A stretch of 64,000 nt of DNA, taken from assembly GCF_002286975.1 (NCBI RefSeq), contig NZ_NSKB01000002.1, positions 682,001 to 746,000 of the forward strand, written 5' to 3'. Shown piece by piece: positions 16,726 through 25,901 of this stretch. The notes under the pieces were generated by a model, which saw nothing but the letters and a program-made list of their open reading frames with translations, searched no databases and was not told the DNA's origin. The stretch is from Halomonas salipaludis. Lineage in GTDB: Bacteria; Pseudomonadota; Gammaproteobacteria; Pseudomonadales; Halomonadaceae. Both the position numbers and the translations under genes were made by a program. The first letter of the stretch is position 1; each line of letters starts with the position of its first letter.

Positions 16726-17897
16726 GGGCGTTGCTCCAGGGCAAAGGGGGCGCCGTGCTCGTCCCACTCGGCGTCGGGCACGATCACGATCTTGCCCAGG
16801 TAGTTGCTGCCACGATTGACGAAGTAGCGCTCCGCGGCGTGCAGCTCGGAGAGTTTGAAGGCAGCGTGCAGCACCGGCTTGAGCTGGCCGGCGCGAATCC
16901 ACTCCACCAGCTGCTCGGCCTCTTCCCGCGTGCCGTGGGAAACGCCGAAGATCTGCACCTGGTAGAGGTAGATGCGCGTCCACATGATCTCGCTGAGGTT
17001 GCCGCCGCTGGCGCCAGCGATCGACAACCGCGGATAGTCGGCGCGGCGCTTCATGTCGACGATCATGGTGTCGATGAAGCGGTCGGTGAACTCGCCGCCA
17101 ACCAGGTCCATCACCGCATCGATGGGCGCCCCGCCGGTGGCGGCCAGCACCTGACCGGTGAAGTCATCCATCCGGGTACGGTCGAATACCGCCTCGGCGC
17201 CCAGCGCCTCGAGCGCTTCGGCCTTGTCGGCCTGGCTCAGCGCATAGGGGATGGCACCGACAATGCGGCACAGCTGGATCAGCGCCGTGCCCACGCCGCC
17301 GCTGGCGCCGGTGACCAATACGTGCTCGCCGGCCTTGACCCGCGCCGAGGTCATCATGTGGTAGGCGGTCTGGTAGGAGCACATGCCCATGGCGGCGAGC
17401 TCGGCATCGGCCAGCTCGGGGTTGGGCACGTGGTGGAACTGATCCGCCGGCACTGCGACGTACTCGGCGTAGCCACCGTCGGCGCCGTGGCCGTAGTAGT
17501 CCGGCGTCAGATTGATATTGCGCCGACCGTCGGCGTAGAGGTTGAAGTCGAGCAGGCCGCGCTCGCCGATGCGCGCCGGATCGACGCCGTCGCCCACCGC
17601 CGCCACGCGCCCGGCGATATCGGCGCCCTGGATGCGCGGAAAGGTCAGGGTCGCCTCGCCGCCCATGGCGAACGAGGTCACCTCGCCCTTGTCCTTGGTC
17701 GGGTAGAGCCCCTCACGCGCCTTGCGGTCGGTGTTGTTCTTGGCGGTGGCGGTGACCCGCACCAGCACCTCGCCGGGGCCAGGACGCGGGGTCGCCACGT
17801 CCTGGCGATACTCGAGCTTGTCGACGTCGCCATGGCCGGTCAGCAGCATGGCCGACATGGTGGCGGGAATCGAATCTGACGATGCTACGGATGCCAT
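16722..17897 (-). CDS. Zinc-independent MDR oxidoreductase (quinone-reductase-like)
   Basis: 391-residue medium-chain dehydrogenase/reductase. It has the N-terminal GroES-like domain (RPGPGEVLVRVTATAKNNTD), the IQGADIAGRVAAVGDGV segment and the nucleotide-binding fold with TGASGGVGTALIQL near residue 200. The structural-zinc cysteine cluster is absent, which places it with NADPH quinone-reductase-like enzymes. The start at 17897 is chosen because GAGGAGG lies 7 nt upstream. It precedes and overlaps the proline-racemase-family gene, so the two are coupled; it may reduce or oxidise the product of that enzyme (inferred). Confidence 0.87.
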   Translation of the reverse strand: MASVASSDSIPATMSAMLLTGHGDVDKLEYRQDVATPRPGPGEVLVRVTATAKNNTDRKAREGLYPTKDKGEVTSFAMGGEATLTFPRIQGADIAGRVAAVGDGVDPARIGERGLLDFNLYADGRRNINLTPDYYGHGADGGYAEYVAVPADQFHHVPNPELADAELAAMGMCSYQTAYHMMTSARVKAGEHVLVTGASGGVGTALIQLCRIVGAIPYALSQADKAEALEALGAEAVFDRTRMDDFTGQVLAATGGAPIDAVMDLVGGEFTDRFIDTMIVDMKRRADYPRLSIAGASGGNLSEIMWTRIYLYQVQIFGVSHGTREEAEQLVEWIRAGQLKPVLHAAFKLSELHAAERYFVNRGSNYLGKIVIVPDAEWDEHGAPFALEQRP

Positions 17898-18109
17898 AGG
17901 CTGCCTCCTCGCTGTGGCGGAGCATTCAGGCCGCGACGATATCAAACTCAGGCGTCCTGCCTAGTGCAGAAATTTTCGAATTGCGCCCCTGGCACACGAG
18001 AAATTTTTGTCTGCATCCAGGCACCTACGCTATGGGCCCCAGCACCACCGCTGCATCCTTCACCGCCAGCGGGTAAGCTATTCCACTGCCACCACATCAG
18101 GAGAACCCC

Positions 18110-18613
18110 ATGAGCCAGGAGAGCGTACGCACCTTTCTTGCCGAACAGGCAGCGGATATCGAGATCCTCGAACTCGACGCCAGCACCGCGACCGTAGCGC
18201 TGGCCGCCGAGGCGCATGGGGTCGAGCCCGGGCAGATCGCCAAGACCCTGGCGTTCCGGGTCGGCGAGCGGCAACTGCTGGTGGTAGCCGGCGGCGATGC
18301 TCGCTTCGACAACCGCAAGCTGCGCGATGCCTTCGGTGGCAAGGCCAAGATGCTCGATGCCGAGACGGTGCTGGCGCTGACCGGTCACCCGGTCGGCGGC
18401 GTCAGTCCGTTTGGCCTGAGCACCCCGTTGCCGGTCTACTGCGACGCCTCGCTAAAGGCCTACGATGAGGTCTTGCCCGCCGCCGGCTCGCCCAATAGCG
18501 CCGTACGCATCGCTCCCGAGCGACTCGCCACGCTGGTCGGCGCCACCTGGGTCGATGTCTGCAAGCTGCCTGAACCACGGCATGAAAATCCATGCTCATC
18601 AGTGTCACCGTGA
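18110..18613 (+). CDS. YbaK/EbsC-family aminoacyl-tRNA deacylase-like protein
   Basis: 167-residue protein of the YbaK/ProX editing-domain family, which removes wrongly attached amino acids from tRNA(Pro) and similar tRNAs. The family core is visible: the conserved Lys in GQIAKTLAFRV near residue 46, GDARFDNRKLRDAFG, and GHPVGGVSPFGL near residue 90. CAGGAG precedes the ATG. It stands alone, divergent from the MDR gene, and its specificity cannot be told from sequence alone. Confidence 0.9.
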   Translation: MSQESVRTFLAEQAADIEILELDASTATVALAAEAHGVEPGQIAKTLAFRVGERQLLVVAGGDARFDNRKLRDAFGGKAKMLDAETVLALTGHPVGGVSPFGLSTPLPVYCDASLKAYDEVLPAAGSPNSAVRIAPERLATLVGATWVDVCKLPEPRHENPCSSVSP

Positions 18614-18830
18614 GTAGAGGCTGACCTCGCACAGGCACGACTTTGCCTAGATTTTCTAGCTGACTCCACATGTCCACTCAGGCTTACATTAGATGAGCGC
18701 TTTCTGCGCTATCCTCTTCACCACCACGCGTTCCGCCGCCCAGGTGGGAAAGCGTGGTATCAGAATGCACGGCGGTGGCGCGTTTCCTGAGCCCCAATGG
18801 ACTGAAGATAAAACGAAAAAGGAGGGGGAC

Positions 18831-20111
18831 ATGTCGATCATCCCACAGCGCATCGTCGAGCGGTTGAAAGAGCTGAGGGCGACGCTCGACGAGCCGCGGG
18901 TCCGGCAGCGTCTCACCGAAGGCTCGGGCGAGCCGAATCGCCCGGCCTTGCGCAGCCCGCGACGAGTTACCGCCGCCTCCATCGAGGCCCTGTGGCAGAA
19001 GATTCGCGCCGTGGCACCGGCAGGCGACGAGCAGCAGCGCCTGCTGGCCGATCCTGACACCCTGGCGAGTGCCGAGTGCTACGGCGCCAATATCGAGAAC
19101 ATGATCGGTACCGTGAAGGTGCCAGTAGGCGTGGCGGGGCCCGTACGTATCAACGGCCTCAATGCGGCCGGGGACTTCGTCATTCCGCTGGCGACTAGCG
19201 AGGCTGCCCTGGTGGCGTCCTATGCGCGGGGCGCCGACATCGCCTCCCGTGCCGGCGGCATTGCCGCGGTGCTGTTGACCGAGGGTGTGCTGCGCAGCCC
19301 GGGTTTCAAGTTCGCCAATGTGATGGAGGCGGGGCTGTTCCTGGAATGGGTGATCGACGCCAGCGCCGAGCTGAAAGTCGCCGCCGAGGCCACCACCCGG
19401 CACGGCAAGCTCTGCGCCATCGAGCCGATGATGGACAACGAGGTGGTGTTCCTGCTCTGCCGCTATACCACCGGTGATGCTTCGGGCCAGAACATGGTGA
19501 CCATCGCCACCGAGGCGCTGTGCCGACACATCGAGACCCACTGTCCGGTCCGGCCTCGCCACTGGTTCATCGAGGCCAATTATTCTGGGGACAAGAAAAG
19601 CACCTATCTGGCACTGACCTCCGGCCGCGGGCGCAAGGTGACAGCCTCGGTGACCCTGCCGCGGGCGCTGGTGGAAAAGTACCTGCATGTCAGCGTCGAG
19701 CGCTTCCTCGACTACTCGCGCATGGCCAGTCTCGGTGCCATGCTGAGCGGCCAGATCGGCGCACAGGGGCACTTCGCGAACGGGCTTGCCGCCTTCTACA
19801 TCGCCACCGGCCAGGATGCGGCCTGCGTGTCGGAGTCCGCTATCGGCTTCACGCGGGTGGAAGACCGGGACGGCGACCTCTTCATCTCGGTGACCCTGCC
19901 CAACATCCTGGTGGGCTCGGTCGGTGGCGGCACGGGATTGCCCAGCCAGGCGGCGGCACTGCATCTGCTTGGCCTTCAGGGCCCCGGCAAGGCAGCGGCG
20001 CTGGCCGAGGTGGTGGCTGCCCTGTGCTTGTGCGGCGAGATCTCCATCATCGGTGCGCTGGCGGCAGGCGAGTTCACCCAGGCTCACCGCAAGCTGGCCC
20101 GGGAGCGCTGA
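18831..20111 (+). CDS. Class I hydroxymethylglutaryl-CoA reductase
   Basis: 426-residue enzyme predicted to reduce HMG-CoA to mevalonate with NADPH. All four catalytic positions can be placed by comparison with the human enzyme: Glu89 in ENMIGTVKVPVGVAGP, Lys255 in GDKKSTYLALTSGRG, Asp329 in IATGQDAACV and His419 in TQAHRKLAR. The cofactor loop TTGDASGQNMVTI and the GSVGGGTGLPSQ motif are also present. The layout is class I without a membrane anchor. The start at 18831 has GGAGGGGG just upstream, although the frame opens at 18693. About 217 bp separate it from the YbaK-like gene. It heads a seven-gene operon; no other mevalonate-pathway gene is in the window, so mevalonate must be used by genes elsewhere or have another fate. 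Confidence 0.93.
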   Translation: MSIIPQRIVERLKELRATLDEPRVRQRLTEGSGEPNRPALRSPRRVTAASIEALWQKIRAVAPAGDEQQRLLADPDTLASAECYGANIENMIGTVKVPVGVAGPVRINGLNAAGDFVIPLATSEAALVASYARGADIASRAGGIAAVLLTEGVLRSPGFKFANVMEAGLFLEWVIDASAELKVAAEATTRHGKLCAIEPMMDNEVVFLLCRYTTGDASGQNMVTIATEALCRHIETHCPVRPRHWFIEANYSGDKKSTYLALTSGRGRKVTASVTLPRALVEKYLHVSVERFLDYSRMASLGAMLSGQIGAQGHFANGLAAFYIATGQDAACVSESAIGFTRVEDRDGDLFISVTLPNILVGSVGGGTGLPSQAAALHLLGLQGPGKAAALAEVVAALCLCGEISIIGALAAGEFTQAHRKLARER

Positions 20112-20112
20112 G

Positions 20113-21048
20113 ATGTCTGCACAGGAAATGACCCTGCCGCTGGCGCAGCGACTGTGGATCTATCAGCGCGAGCGCTTCCCCGTGGTGCGCACGGCGGTGC
20201 TGGTGGCGGCGTTCTCCGCGGCGAGCGTCAATGTCTCCGCCTTCCTGGCCGACCGCCCGTTGCCCGCCTTCGCGGCCTACCTCGTCGCCTTTGTCGTGGC
20301 CTTCCTCGTGTTCATGCAGCTGCGCGTGTGTGACGAAGTTAAGGACAGGGACATCGATCGCCGCTTCCGGCCCGCCCTGCCGGTACCTCGCGGCCTGGTA
20401 TCCCTCGCAGTGATCGTGGGCTTCGGCCTTGCTGGCGTGCCACTGGCGGCCGTGGCGGCGGCGGTGCTCGACCCCCGTCTGCTCTGGCTGCTGGCGCTGG
20501 TCTGGCTGTGGCTGGGCCTGATGACGATGGAGTTCTTCGTGCCGCACTGGCTGAAGGCGCGCCCCTTCTTCTACGTCGTCTCGCACATGATGATCATGCC
20601 GCTGCTCGATCTGTTCGTGACCGGCTGTGAATGGCTTGTGGCCGGTGGTGGACCGCCGCAATGGCTGTGGCTTTTCCTGGTCCTGAGTTTTGTCAACGGC
20701 TGCGTGCTCGAAGTGGGGCGCAAGATCCGGGCCCCGGAGCAGGAACGCGAGGGCGTCGATACCTACTCCGCGCTGCTGGGTCCTGGCCGGGCAACCCTGC
20801 TGTGGTGCGCCCTGACTATCGTCGCCTTCGGCTTTTTGCTGGCGGTGGGCAGCGCGGTGGGTGCCTTTTACCTCATCGGGCTGGTGGGCCTCGCCGGGCT
20901 AGCGGCCTGCCTCGCTTGCGCCGCGCGCTACCTGCGCGCGCCCACCGAGGGCGCCCAGCGCCGCATCGACAGCATGGCGGGGCTGTGGGTGCTCACCTGC
21001 TATGGCGCGGCGGGCTTCGCACCGCTGGCCGCCTGGGGCAGCCCATGA
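20113..21048 (+). CDS. UbiA-family prenyltransferase
   Basis: 311-residue integral membrane enzyme of the UbiA superfamily, which transfers a prenyl chain from its diphosphate to an acceptor. The two metal-binding aspartate-rich motifs are there: CDEVKDRDIDR near residue 75 and the second EVGRKIRAPEQEREGVDTYS near residue 205. About eight hydrophobic helices surround them. The ATG follows the HMG-CoA reductase stop after 1 nt (TGAGATG) and its own stop overlaps the next start by ATGA. It is shorter in the N terminus than quinone-pathway UbiA. The acceptor is unknown; the operon context argues for a lipid or polar head-group precursor rather than ubiquinone. Confidence 0.87.
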   Translation: MSAQEMTLPLAQRLWIYQRERFPVVRTAVLVAAFSAASVNVSAFLADRPLPAFAAYLVAFVVAFLVFMQLRVCDEVKDRDIDRRFRPALPVPRGLVSLAVIVGFGLAGVPLAAVAAAVLDPRLLWLLALVWLWLGLMTMEFFVPHWLKARPFFYVVSHMMIMPLLDLFVTGCEWLVAGGGPPQWLWLFLVLSFVNGCVLEVGRKIRAPEQEREGVDTYSALLGPGRATLLWCALTIVAFGFLLAVGSAVGAFYLIGLVGLAGLAACLACAARYLRAPTEGAQRRIDSMAGLWVLTCYGAAGFAPLAAWGSP

Positions 21049-23501
21049 GCGAACTGATCGTCAACGGATCCGCCGACGCCGATGCTGCACGCATCGGTGG
21101 CAAGGCCGCCACCCTGGCCACGCTCGTCCGGCTCGGCTTCGACGTGCCGCCGTTTTTCTGCATTACGCCGGAAGCCTTTACCGACCGGGGACTCCGAGCC
21201 GAGGTGAGCGCAACGCTTAGTGCTCACCTGGAGGAGATCGGCCCCGGCCCGTTCGCCGTGCGCTCCTCAGGCCGCGAGGAAGACGGCGCGGACCATTCTC
21301 ATGCCGGCCAGTTTCTGTCGCTGCTGGAGATCGAGGCGGCGGCAGTACCGGCGGCCGCTTTACAGGTCTGGCAGTCCGGCGCCGCCGAGACGCTGCACGC
21401 CTATCGCGCCTCCCACGGCCTCAGCGCCGGTGACCACCGACCGGCCGTGCTGGTCCAGCGGCTGGTCAGGGCGCGGGCAGCAGGCGTGGTCTTCTCCGCC
21501 GATCCAGTCAGCGGGCGCCGCGACCGCATTGTGATCTCCGCCATTGCCGGGCTCGGCGACCGTCTCGTCGGTGGCGAGGAAAGCGGCGACGACTATGTGC
21601 TCGACCACCGCACCGGCAGGGTGCTAAGCGCGCCGGACGATGGCGTGCTGTCGGAGGACGATCTGGCCGCACTGGCCGACTTGGTGATGCGTGTCGAGGA
21701 GGCGCGCGGCGGTCCGCAGGACCTCGAGTGGGCCTTCGAAGGCGAACACCTGTTTCTGCTGCAGGCGCGGCCGATCACCACTCCGCTGCGCGAGGTGCCC
21801 GTCGAGGACACCACGCTCACTCTCTTCGACAACTCCAATATCATCGAGAGCTATCCAGGCTTGGTCTCGCCGCTCACCTACAGCTTTGCGCAATACGTCT
21901 ACGCGCGGGTCTACCCAATCTTCCTGGCGCTGCTCGGTGTCGGCGAGAAGGCGATCCGCACCCACCGGGCCACCTTCGACAATCTGCTCGGCCGCATCGA
22001 CGGCCGCGTCTATTACAACCTGATCAACTGGTATCGGCTGATCGCGCTGCTGCCGGGTTTCTCCATGAATCGCAGCCATATGGAAACCATGATGGGCGTC
22101 AGCGAGCCGCTACCAGCCGAAATCGCCAATGCGCTCGCTCCACAAAGGGCCCGCGGCTGGGCAGCGTGTCGCGAGTACCTGCGCATGGGTCGGGCCGCTG
22201 CCGGCCTGCTCCGCGAGGCAATCCGCCTGCCGCGCACCATCCGGGCCTTCTACGGCCGGCTCGACAAGGCGCTGGACACCGGCGCCGTGGAGATTGCCGC
22301 CATGCCGCTGACGGCGCTGGCGGCGGAGTATCGTCGCGTCGAGGCGGAACTGCTCGACCGCTGGGATGCGCCGCTGGTCAACGATTTCCTGTGCATGATG
22401 GCCTTCGGTGCCTCGCGCAAGCTGCTACAGCGCTGGGGCGGAGACGCCGGGCTCGCGCTCCACAACGAGGTGATGATCGGCCAGGGCGATATCATTTCCG
22501 CTGAGCCGGCACAGCGGATCACCCGCATGGGGGCGCTGGCCGCCGGGGACGAGGCACTGATCACGGCGCTCGAGCAGGGGGAAGGCAGCGCGCTGTCCGA
22601 CCACGAGGCACTACGCCGCGAGGTGGAAGCGTACATCGCCCGCTTCGGCGACCGCTGTACGCAGGAGCTCAAGCTGGAAAGCATTACCCTCGACCAGGAC
22701 CCGCGACCACTGCTGGCAGCGATTGCCGCGGCGGCGCGCATGCGGCGCAGCGTCGCGACATATGCGGACAGCGGCGATGCGCTTGCCACGCTGTTTTCCG
22801 GCCGGCCGTTCAGGCGTTTCATTGCCCGCCGCGTGCTCGCCATTGCCAAGGCAAGGGTGCGCGACCGGGAGAACCTGCGTTTCCAGCGTACCCGGGTGTT
22901 CGGTCATGCGCGGCGCATCTTCCTGGCCATGGGCCAGCGGTTCCACGCCCATGGCGTACTCGACGATCCGCGCGACATCTTTTTCCTGAGCGTGCCGGAG
23001 GTGCTGGGGGCAATCGAGGGTTTCAGCATCGGCGACGACCTGGCGGCGCTTGCCGTCAGCAGGAAGGCGGAGATGGCAGCAGCGGAAGCGCGGCCCGACC
23101 CGCCCGAGCGCATCGAGGTGAACGGTGCGGTGGTCAATCTCGCGCTGGCGCCGTCCGCGCCAAGCACCGGCGGTAATGAGCGAGTGCGCAGCGGTACCGC
23201 CTGCTGTGCCGGGAAGGTACGGGCGCCGGCACGTGTCGTGCGCGACCCGCGTACCGAATCGCTGAAGCCCGGCGAGGTGCTGGTGGCTCGATTTACCGAC
23301 CCCGGCTGGATCGCGCTGTTCACCAACGCCTCGGCCATCGTCGTGGAACGCGGCAGCCTGCTGTCACACTCCGCCATCGTCGCCCGTGAACTGGGCCTGC
23401 CCTGCGTAGTGGGCATCAAGGGCGCCACGCAGTGGATCGCCAACGGCGCAACCATCGAGGTGGACGGTGCCGCTGGAACGGTAAGGAAAACCGATGACTG
23501 A
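21045..23501 (+). CDS. PEP-synthase / rifampin-phosphotransferase-like dikinase
   Basis: 818-residue three-domain protein. Residues 1-240 form the ATP-grasp PPDK_N domain (RIGGKAATLATL, FAVRSSGREEDG, VVFSADPVSGRR, WAFEGEHLFLLQARPIT). Residues about 260-690 form a substrate domain opening with DNSNIIESYPGLVSPLTYS. The C-terminal swivelling PEP-utilizer domain carries the phospho-accepting His775 in GSLLSHSAIVARELGLPCVVG. Like rifampin phosphotransferases, it lacks the pyruvate-binding TIM barrel of true PEP synthase, so it probably phosphorylates another substrate using ATP, releasing AMP and Pi. In this operon that substrate may be a prenyl-lipid intermediate (inferred). It overlaps UbiA by 4 bp and the next gene by 8 bp. 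Confidence 0.85.
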   Translation: MSELIVNGSADADAARIGGKAATLATLVRLGFDVPPFFCITPEAFTDRGLRAEVSATLSAHLEEIGPGPFAVRSSGREEDGADHSHAGQFLSLLEIEAAAVPAAALQVWQSGAAETLHAYRASHGLSAGDHRPAVLVQRLVRARAAGVVFSADPVSGRRDRIVISAIAGLGDRLVGGEESGDDYVLDHRTGRVLSAPDDGVLSEDDLAALADLVMRVEEARGGPQDLEWAFEGEHLFLLQARPITTPLREVPVEDTTLTLFDNSNIIESYPGLVSPLTYSFAQYVYARVYPIFLALLGVGEKAIRTHRATFDNLLGRIDGRVYYNLINWYRLIALLPGFSMNRSHMETMMGVSEPLPAEIANALAPQRARGWAACREYLRMGRAAAGLLREAIRLPRTIRAFYGRLDKALDTGAVEIAAMPLTALAAEYRRVEAELLDRWDAPLVNDFLCMMAFGASRKLLQRWGGDAGLALHNEVMIGQGDIISAEPAQRITRMGALAAGDEALITALEQGEGSALSDHEALRREVEAYIARFGDRCTQELKLESITLDQDPRPLLAAIAAAARMRRSVATYADSGDALATLFSGRPFRRFIARRVLAIAKARVRDRENLRFQRTRVFGHARRIFLAMGQRFHAHGVLDDPRDIFFLSVPEVLGAIEGFSIGDDLAALAVSRKAEMAAAEARPDPPERIEVNGAVVNLALAPSAPSTGGNERVRSGTACCAGKVRAPARVVRDPRTESLKPGEVLVARFTDPGWIALFTNASAIVVERGSLLSHSAIVARELGLPCVVGIKGATQWIANGATIEVDGAAGTVRKTDD

Positions 23502-24603
23502 CACGGAGATCGCCGCCAAGGCCAGCTTCGAGACGATCCGTTACGCCCAGCTCTGGGAGGATGCGGACTGCCTGCTGCTGGGGCTGGCCGGGGAACGCAA
23601 GCCCCTGTCCGGCGCCACGCTCGTTTCCATCTGCGCGGCCGGTGACAACGCGCTGGCCATGCTCACGCTCGATCCAGACCGCGTGGTGGCTGTCGACCTC
23701 TCCGCGGCACAGCTCGAATGCCTGAAGATCCGCATCGCTGCCTGGCGTGTACTCGACCATAAGGCGCTGCTGGAGCTGATGGGCTCACGTCCTTCCACGC
23801 GTCGCGCCGCACTGCTCGATCAGGTTGCGGCAAGCCTGCCGGAAAGTTCACAGGCGTTCTGGGCGCCGTTGAAGCGCGACGTGGAGATCTATGGCCTTGG
23901 CGGCATCGGTCGCTTCGAGCGCTACTTCCGTCTTTTCCACCGCCGCGTGCTCCCGCTGGTGCACGGCCACGCCACGGTGCAGGCGCTGTTCGAGCCGCGC
24001 AGCCAAGAGCAGCGCCAACGGTTTCTGGACCAGCGCTGGAACACCTGGCGCTGGCGTGTCCTGCTCAAGTGTTTCTTCTCGCGTTTTAGCATGGGGCGGC
24101 TTGGCCGCGACCCGGCCTTTTTCGATCACGTGGAGGGCAGCGTGGCCGACCATGTGGCCCGGCGCGTGGTGCATGCCATCGTCGATACCGATCCCACCGA
24201 AAATCCTTATCTGCACTGGGTATTGCGCGGCACCCACGGCGAAGCCCTACCACTGGCGCTGCGGCCCGAGCATTTCGACACCATTCGCGAGCGGCTTGAC
24301 CGGATCGACATTCGCCACGGCTCGCTCGAAGCCTTCGTCGCCACCGGCGAGAAGGCTGACGGCTTCAACCTGTCCGATATCTTCGAATACATGGGGCCGG
24401 AAACCTTCAGCAGCGTCTATGGCCGCCTGGTTGACGCCGCCAACCCCGGAGCCCGCCTGGTTTACTGGAACATGATGGTGCCACGGCGCATGCCGCAGGC
24501 CTTCAGCAGTCGTCTGCGCACCATGGAGGGTCTGGAGGCGCGTGGCCGCGCCATGGACAAGGCCTTTTTCTACTCGGACTTCGTGGTAGAGGAGCTGCTG
24601 TGA
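23494..24603 (+). CDS. DUF3419 / BtaA-like 3-amino-3-carboxypropyl transferase
   Basis: 369-residue protein of the DUF3419 family. The founding member, BtaA, moves a 3-amino-3-carboxypropyl group from S-adenosylmethionine to diacylglycerol in betaine-lipid synthesis. Visible features are the N-terminal YAQLWEDADCLL, a Rossmann-like SAM region (LVSICAAGDNALAML, then VVAVDLSAAQLECLKIR) and the C-terminal FNLSDIFEYMGPETF block. No BtaB-type N-methyltransferase follows, so the product would keep a free amine or be modified by the GNAT enzyme two genes on. It overlaps both neighbours. The link to an isoprenoid operon suggests that the acceptor alcohol is not ordinary diacylglycerol; this is inference. 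Confidence 0.82.
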   Translation: MTDTEIAAKASFETIRYAQLWEDADCLLLGLAGERKPLSGATLVSICAAGDNALAMLTLDPDRVVAVDLSAAQLECLKIRIAAWRVLDHKALLELMGSRPSTRRAALLDQVAASLPESSQAFWAPLKRDVEIYGLGGIGRFERYFRLFHRRVLPLVHGHATVQALFEPRSQEQRQRFLDQRWNTWRWRVLLKCFFSRFSMGRLGRDPAFFDHVEGSVADHVARRVVHAIVDTDPTENPYLHWVLRGTHGEALPLALRPEHFDTIRERLDRIDIRHGSLEAFVATGEKADGFNLSDIFEYMGPETFSSVYGRLVDAANPGARLVYWNMMVPRRMPQAFSSRLRTMEGLEARGRAMDKAFFYSDFVVEELL

Positions 24604-25901
24604 GCAGCGCGCCGCAGATCGCCATGATCCTGCTGTCGGTGGCACTGCTGGCCGCCGTCATGGTAGTGGTGCGCCGTGTCGGGCAGCGTTACGGTTGGTC
24701 AGCGGAGCTTCAGCGTAAGGGCGTGCATCTGGCGACAGGGGCCTATGCGCTGATGCTGCCCTGGATCTTCTCCGAGCGCTGGCCGGTGCTGGTGATCACC
24801 GGCATGGCAGTGCTGGTGCTGCTGCTCATGCGCACGCCCGCCCTGGCGAAAAGCGGCCTCGGTGCCACGCTGCACAGCGTCGAGCGCCACTCCTATGGCG
24901 ACCTGCTGCTGGCCGTTTCAGTGGGTGTGGTGTTTTTCTTTTCCTACGGCAACCCGGTGCTCTACGTACTGCCCATCGCCGTAGTCACCCTATCCGATGC
25001 GGCGGCGGCGCTGACCGGCGTGCGCTACGGGCGCAGCTTCTTCAATACCGAGACGGGCAGAAAGAGCTTCGAGGGCTCAGCGATGTTCTTCATGGTGACC
25101 TGGATCGTCGCCATGATCCTGCTGCTGATGATGACGGAGGTCGAACGCCAGAATGTCGTGCTGCTGTCGCTGGTGGTGGCCGCGTTCGGCACCCTGGTCG
25201 AGGCCGATTCCTGGCACGGCTTCGACAACCTGTTCCTGCCCGTGGCGCTGCATCTTTTCCTCGCCAGCCACCTGGAAACCGCCCTAGTACTGCTGCTGGA
25301 ACTGACGCTGCTATTCCTCGCCGTGCTCGCTGGCGTGCTGGTGCTTGCGCCACGCCTGGGGCTTTCCGGCCACACCGCGCGTGTCTATACCATTGCCGTG
25401 TTCGGCATCTATGTGGTGACTGACGTCCATAACGCGGTGCTGCCGGTCGCAGCCATTCTGGCTCACCTGGCTGCTCGCCACATGCGCCCCTGTAGAAGCC
25501 GCTATCCCGACCTGGACGTGCTGGCCATGGTCGTGTTGATCTCCGTATTCTGGCTGTTCCTGGGCCGCTATGCCGGCCACAACGCACTCAACATGTACGA
25601 CCTGAGCTTCGCCGGCAGTGCACTGGTGTTCATCACGCTTGCCGCTGGCCCCAGGCGCTGGATCGCGGTCGCCGCGGCCTGCGCGCTGGCAGCCGCGGTT
25701 GCCACCACCACCTACCGCAATCCAGAAGCCGCGCACTGGCACGGTCCGCTCTGGCCGTGGATTGCCATGAGTTTCATGCTGTGTCTGGCGGTCCCGCTGC
25801 TGAAGCCGGATTTTCTGGATCGTTACCGCGGACCGCGGGTAGTGACGCTGGCGCTCTCGGTGCCGCTGGCCGCGTTCCTGACAAAGGTGTTCTTATCATG
25901 A
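24600..25901 (+). CDS. Dolichol/phytol kinase-like membrane protein
   Basis: 433-residue polytopic protein of the family containing dolichol kinase, phytol kinase (VTE5) and CDP-diglyceride-type enzymes, which use CTP to phosphorylate or activate lipid alcohols. The diagnostic motifs are ELQRKGVHLATG near residue 37 and TGRKSFEGSAMFF near residue 150, with LSDAAAALTGVRYGRSFF between them. About a dozen helices are predicted, roughly twice as many as in the bacterial phytol-kinase core, so the C-terminal half is an additional membrane domain. It begins with GTG in the stop of the previous gene. A polyprenol or prenyl-glycerol substrate would fit the operon. Confidence 0.8.
   Translation: MSSAPQIAMILLSVALLAAVMVVVRRVGQRYGWSAELQRKGVHLATGAYALMLPWIFSERWPVLVITGMAVLVLLLMRTPALAKSGLGATLHSVERHSYGDLLLAVSVGVVFFFSYGNPVLYVLPIAVVTLSDAAAALTGVRYGRSFFNTETGRKSFEGSAMFFMVTWIVAMILLLMMTEVERQNVVLLSLVVAAFGTLVEADSWHGFDNLFLPVALHLFLASHLETALVLLLELTLLFLAVLAGVLVLAPRLGLSGHTARVYTIAVFGIYVVTDVHNAVLPVAAILAHLAARHMRPCRSRYPDLDVLAMVVLISVFWLFLGRYAGHNALNMYDLSFAGSALVFITLAAGPRRWIAVAAACALAAAVATTTYRNPEAAHWHGPLWPWIAMSFMLCLAVPLLKPDFLDRYRGPRVVTLALSVPLAAFLTKVFLS

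Noticed and set aside
16726-16983. N-terminal extension of the proline-racemase-family protein
   Set aside because: It lies inside the MDR gene; the ATG at 16725 gives the family's usual start and an ATGA overlap.
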